Shown here piece by piece: positions 6,522-8,589 of a DNA stretch of 8,589 bases. Position 1 is the stretch's first letter; each line of letters opens with the position of its first letter. Source of the stretch: Paracoccaceae bacterium (GTDB taxonomy: Bacteria; Pseudomonadota; Alphaproteobacteria; Rhodobacterales; Rhodobacteraceae); contig JAESRD010000017.1 of NCBI GenBank assembly GCA_016764835.1, forward strand, positions 1-8,589. The letters are read 5' to 3'. Under the pieces are notes generated by a model that searched no databases, was not told where the DNA came from, and was given only the letters and a program-made list of their open reading frames with translations. The translations under genes and the position numbers were made by a program.

Positions 6522-8000
6522 ATGACGGACCCAATATCACAGACCGCGCTCTTCCCGCGTTCCCACCGTACCGCAATCGGCATTTTTATGATCAGTTTGG
6601 TCATCGTTTTTGGTGCCGTCGGCGCTATGCTGTTCCTTGATCTCTCCAAACACATGATCGGTGGTCTGGTCATTGTGCTGAGCATTGTTTTGCTCCTCAT
6701 GGGCATACCTGTCGGCATCGCCATGTTGGGTGCGGCTTTGGTTGGCCTTTGGGCGCTGAGCGGGGGCAGGGTTGTTACCTCTACCATGGAATCTGCCGCT
6801 TATGATGCCGCCGAGTCGTGGTCATACAGCGTTATCCCGATGTTTATCCTTATGGGAATGATCCTGTGGAAGTCGGGGTTAACGGCTTCGGCTTTTGAAA
6901 CCGCCCGTAGATGGCTTGGTTGGATGCCCGGCGGTCTGGCTGTGGCCACAAACTTTGCCGGCGCGGCGTTGGCCGCCAGCAGCGGCAGCACAATTGGCAT
7001 TACCTATGCGCTCGGCCGGGTGTCTATCCCCGAAATGCTAAAGTCAGGCTACCACCCGCAGCTTGCCGTTGGCAGCGTTGCCGCCGCAGGCACGCTTGGG
7101 CAGATAATCCCGCCCAGCCTTCTGCTTGTGGTCTATGCGGGGGCGGCTTCGGTGCCGGTTGGTCCTCAGCTTCTTGCTGGGGTGGTTCCGGGGATTATAC
7201 TCGCATTGTCATTCGCGCTGATGATCATCATACGCGCCATCATCAACCCGTCCTTCGCGCCGCGTGTTGATATGAGTGGCGTCACATGGCGCATGCGGTT
7301 CAGTGCGCTTGTCAGCATTATTCCAATCGCGATCGTTGTTGTTGTGGTTATAGGCGGCCTGCTTGGCGGCATATTCACGACCACAGAGGCCGGCGTATTT
7401 GGCATGATAACAGCGCTGATTTTGGGAGTATTCCACCAACGTCGCGGCGGACAATCATGGGCTGATGTGCGCCGCATGGTTGCGAGTTCGGTGACAGGCG
7501 CTTTGACCGGCACAGCGTCGGTATTCTTGCTGATTGTGGGCGTTGTTGTGCTCACCCGCGCAATGGCGCTGAGCCAAGTGCCCAATGCTTTGGCGCAAGG
7601 TATCGTTGATATGGGCTTTGGCCGCGTCCAGCTTTTGCTGGTGCTCGTTCTCGTCTACCTCTTTCTCGGCATGTTCATGGATACATTGGCGATGATGCTA
7701 CTGACCATACCGGTCTTGCTAACGCCGCTGGCGGCGGTCGGCGTTGACCCACTTTGGTTTGGTGTGTTTATTGTGATCATGGCGGAGGTTGGGCTCCTAA
7801 CCCCACCACTTGGCATTTTGTCATTCATTGTTCACCGGATTGCAATGGACCCAGAAACCAATCTGGGCCAAGAGATCACGCTTGGCACGGTGTTCAAAGG
7901 TGTGGCTCCATTTGCCCTAACAGCAATGGCCGTTCTTTTACTTTTGATTTTCGTGCCATCAATTGTGACATGGCTGCCGGGGGCGAGTTCAGGTTACTAA
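6522..8000 (+). CDS. dctM: TRAP transporter large membrane subunit (DctM family)
   Basis: Large inner-membrane subunit of 492 residues that forms the sodium-driven transport channel. The many hydrophobic segments carry the conserved family motifs in order: IPMFILMG (105-112), GSTIGITYALG (155-165), GTLGQIIPPSL (190-200), FTTTEAG (285-291), GMFMDTLAMMLLTIP (383-397) and LLTPPLGI (425-432). These belong to the two repeated halves with helical hairpins that bind sodium and substrate. It is longer than the common 425-460, because of an extra hydrophobic segment at about 17-40 ahead of the usual first helix. The ATG at 6522 follows GAGG (6508-6511) and is two bases after the dctQ stop. No later start would keep the first hydrophobic helix. 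It completes a dctPQM set with no sign of a frame break. Confidence 0.94.
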   Translation: MTDPISQTALFPRSHRTAIGIFMISLVIVFGAVGAMLFLDLSKHMIGGLVIVLSIVLLLMGIPVGIAMLGAALVGLWALSGGRVVTSTMESAAYDAAESWSYSVIPMFILMGMILWKSGLTASAFETARRWLGWMPGGLAVATNFAGAALAASSGSTIGITYALGRVSIPEMLKSGYHPQLAVGSVAAAGTLGQIIPPSLLLVVYAGAASVPVGPQLLAGVVPGIILALSFALMIIIRAIINPSFAPRVDMSGVTWRMRFSALVSIIPIAIVVVVVIGGLLGGIFTTTEAGVFGMITALILGVFHQRRGGQSWADVRRMVASSVTGALTGTASVFLLIVGVVVLTRAMALSQVPNALAQGIVDMGFGRVQLLLVLVLVYLFLGMFMDTLAMMLLTIPVLLTPLAAVGVDPLWFGVFIVIMAEVGLLTPPLGILSFIVHRIAMDPETNLGQEITLGTVFKGVAPFALTAMAVLLLLIFVPSIVTWLPGASSGY

Positions 8001-8023
8001 CAGTGCAGGCTAACCCCTTATTG

Positions 8024-8050
8024 GCGCAAACATCCGTATTGTGTTTGTGC
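8024..8050 (+). terminator. Possible 3' hairpin of the TRAP operon
   Basis: A nine-base stem (8024-8032 with 8042-8050, one G-U pair) around a nine-base loop, 23 bases after the dctM stop. It lacks the following T-run, so it is at best a Rho-related or message-end structure. Position is the main argument. Confidence 0.25.
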
Positions 8051-8183
8051 GGCATTCACGGCCGACTTTGCGTCTGGCAAACGGTGGCGAAAAAATTTCA
8101 ATTTGCTGAATAATCCAGCAGACTATGGAATGCATGGCTATTTGGAGGTATTGTGTGCCAGCATAATATTCACGGCCCACGCT

Positions 8184-8254
8184 GAACTAGCCCAAGGCAA
8201 GGCCACGCAACATTGTTATTGGAATCAATAAATGTGGCAAGTGGGCTAATGTTC
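8184..8254. repeat. Long imperfect hairpin / inverted repeat
   Basis: Nested pairing of GAAC (8184-8187) with GTTC (8251-8254), TAGCCC (8188-8193) with GGGCTA (8243-8248), GCC (8202-8204) with GGC (8236-8238), ACATT (8210-8214) with AATGT (8231-8235), and TATTG (8217-8221) with CAATA (8226-8230), closing on a four-base loop GAAT. That is 23 pairs over 71 bases with small bulges and internal loops. It could be a structured RNA, a decayed small transposable repeat, or a folded recombination site. Integron attC core motifs are not matched. The nature is unknown. Confidence 0.45.
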
Positions 8255-8386
8255 CGGCAATTATTGGGTCGGTGATAGCGAACCCTGGTCGCCTCCCCAA
8301 ATAGCCGAACTAAATGGATGACTATATCGATGCGGCTGGCGCATGTACACATTTTAATGTCATAGGGCAAATGAAATGCTTCAGGG

Positions 8387-8557
8387 TTACTCGTTGTTTA
8401 GTCCCGGCATCAGGTAGCTCAGGTTTAGGATGAATCGATCTGGCTCAGAAGTCCGGATTTTGCAGATGTATTCGTAAGGCGTGAGGCTGTTGAGTGTTTT
8501 GAGGCGGCGCACGTAATTGTACAATAGTCCCATTATCATTTCCCTCACTCTATCAGA
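8387..8557 (-). pseudogene. IS481-family transposase, C-terminal remnant
   Basis: On the - strand the frame ending at the TAA 8387-8389 encodes YNYVRRLKTLNSLTPYEYIC, then KIRTSEPDRFILNLSYLMPG and LNNE. This is very close to the conserved C-terminal tail of IS481-family DDE transposases (RRLKTL, LTPYEYICK, TSEPDRF, PGLN). About 45 residues match by eye. Going upstream the similarity fades near YNY, and the frame meets a TGA at 8558-8560, so the copy is broken or joined to other DNA within the window. The DDE catalytic residues would lie upstream and are absent or out of view. Substitutions such as KIRTSEP and NLSY where IS481 members usually have KIWTSEP and NPIH fit decay. It is the only sign of mobile DNA here. 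No terminal inverted repeat was recognised. Confidence 0.8.
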
Positions 8558-8583
8558 TCAGGGTGAACGAAAATTCACCGATC
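8556..8583. repeat. Inverted repeat upstream of the transposase remnant
   Basis: GGTGAA (8562-8567) and TTCACC (8574-8579) pair around CGAAAA. They are flanked by GATC (8556-8559) and GATC (8580-8583), which extend the stem to ten pairs with a two-base bulge. It lies where the transposase similarity has ended, so it may be the edge of another element or a hairpin beside the break point. The window ends six bases later. Confidence 0.4.
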
Positions 8584-8589
8584 CCGTCC

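Larger units (their letters stand above)
8001..8386. other. Non-coding stretch after dctM
   Basis: 386 bases with no convincing gene on either strand. It is more AT-rich than the coding blocks. It holds a weak hairpin soon after dctM (8024-8050), a 10-base direct repeat ATTCACGGCC at 8054-8063 and 8168-8177, and a long imperfect hairpin at 8184-8254. No tRNA fold, T-run terminator or transposon end was recognised. Confidence 0.6.

Noticed and set aside
8067..8081. TTTGC/GCAAA hairpin as a dctM terminator
   Set aside because: Stem of five pairs and followed by A-rich, not T-rich, sequence on the + strand.
8054..8177. Direct repeat ATTCACGGCC (8054-8063 and 8168-8177) as a target duplication
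   Set aside because: Ten bases only, with no transposase or terminal repeats between the copies; could be chance.
8184..8254. Possible integron attC site
   Set aside because: The outer arms end in AAC and GTT, but the flanking bases do not fit the RYYYAAC and GTTRRRY core sites, and no integrase or cassette genes are present.
8170..8370. 66-codon - strand frame in the non-coding right end
   Set aside because: No family resemblance, no ribosome binding site seen, and it covers the imperfect hairpin; composition looks random.

Overview
The window looks like chromosomal DNA from an alphaproteobacterium, probably a free-living and possibly marine one. The evidence is moderate-to-high GC by eye, a tripartite TRAP transporter, and a fused beta-oxidation enzyme with the dehydrogenase domain first. 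The taxonomic call is inference; there is no rRNA or other marker. All five complete genes and the truncated one at the left edge lie on the + strand. A transposase remnant lies on the - strand at the right edge.

Left block (1-4337): a tightly packed catabolic operon. It holds the C-terminal third of an acetyl-CoA acyltransferase (thiolase), which overlaps by ATGA a 752-residue fused 3-hydroxyacyl-CoA dehydrogenase/enoyl-CoA hydratase. A 539-residue thiamine-diphosphate (ThDP) enzyme of the acetolactate synthase superfamily follows 13 bases later. The first two supply the hydration, oxidation and thiolysis steps of beta-oxidation. The ThDP enzyme makes or breaks a C-C bond next to a carbonyl, and its substrate cannot be read from sequence. 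Its place in the operon suggests it prepares a substrate for, or works beside, the beta-oxidation enzymes.

Middle (4338-4647): a 310-base AT-richer control region with a perfect 17-base palindrome, a degenerate second copy 185 bases on, a 10-base inverted repeat, a sigma-54-like promoter candidate lying between its arms, and a small hairpin just before a strong ribosome binding site.

Right block (4648-8000): a complete TRAP transporter in the order dctP, dctQ, dctM. A stem-loop sits in the dctP-dctQ gap and probably helps keep the binding protein more abundant than the membrane subunits. The cargo is probably a carboxylate or similar small acid that feeds the left block, but this is inferred from proximity only.

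Right edge (8001-8589): no intact gene. It has a possible hairpin after dctM, a long imperfect hairpin at 8184-8254, and the C-terminal end of an IS481-family transposase on the - strand. The transposase frame runs into a stop at 8558-8560, next to another inverted repeat, so it is probably a broken insertion sequence. No CRISPR array, tRNA or defence system was seen. The points most worth checking are the control region, the unusual metal-site residues and context of the ThDP enzyme, and the structured, transposon-scarred right end.
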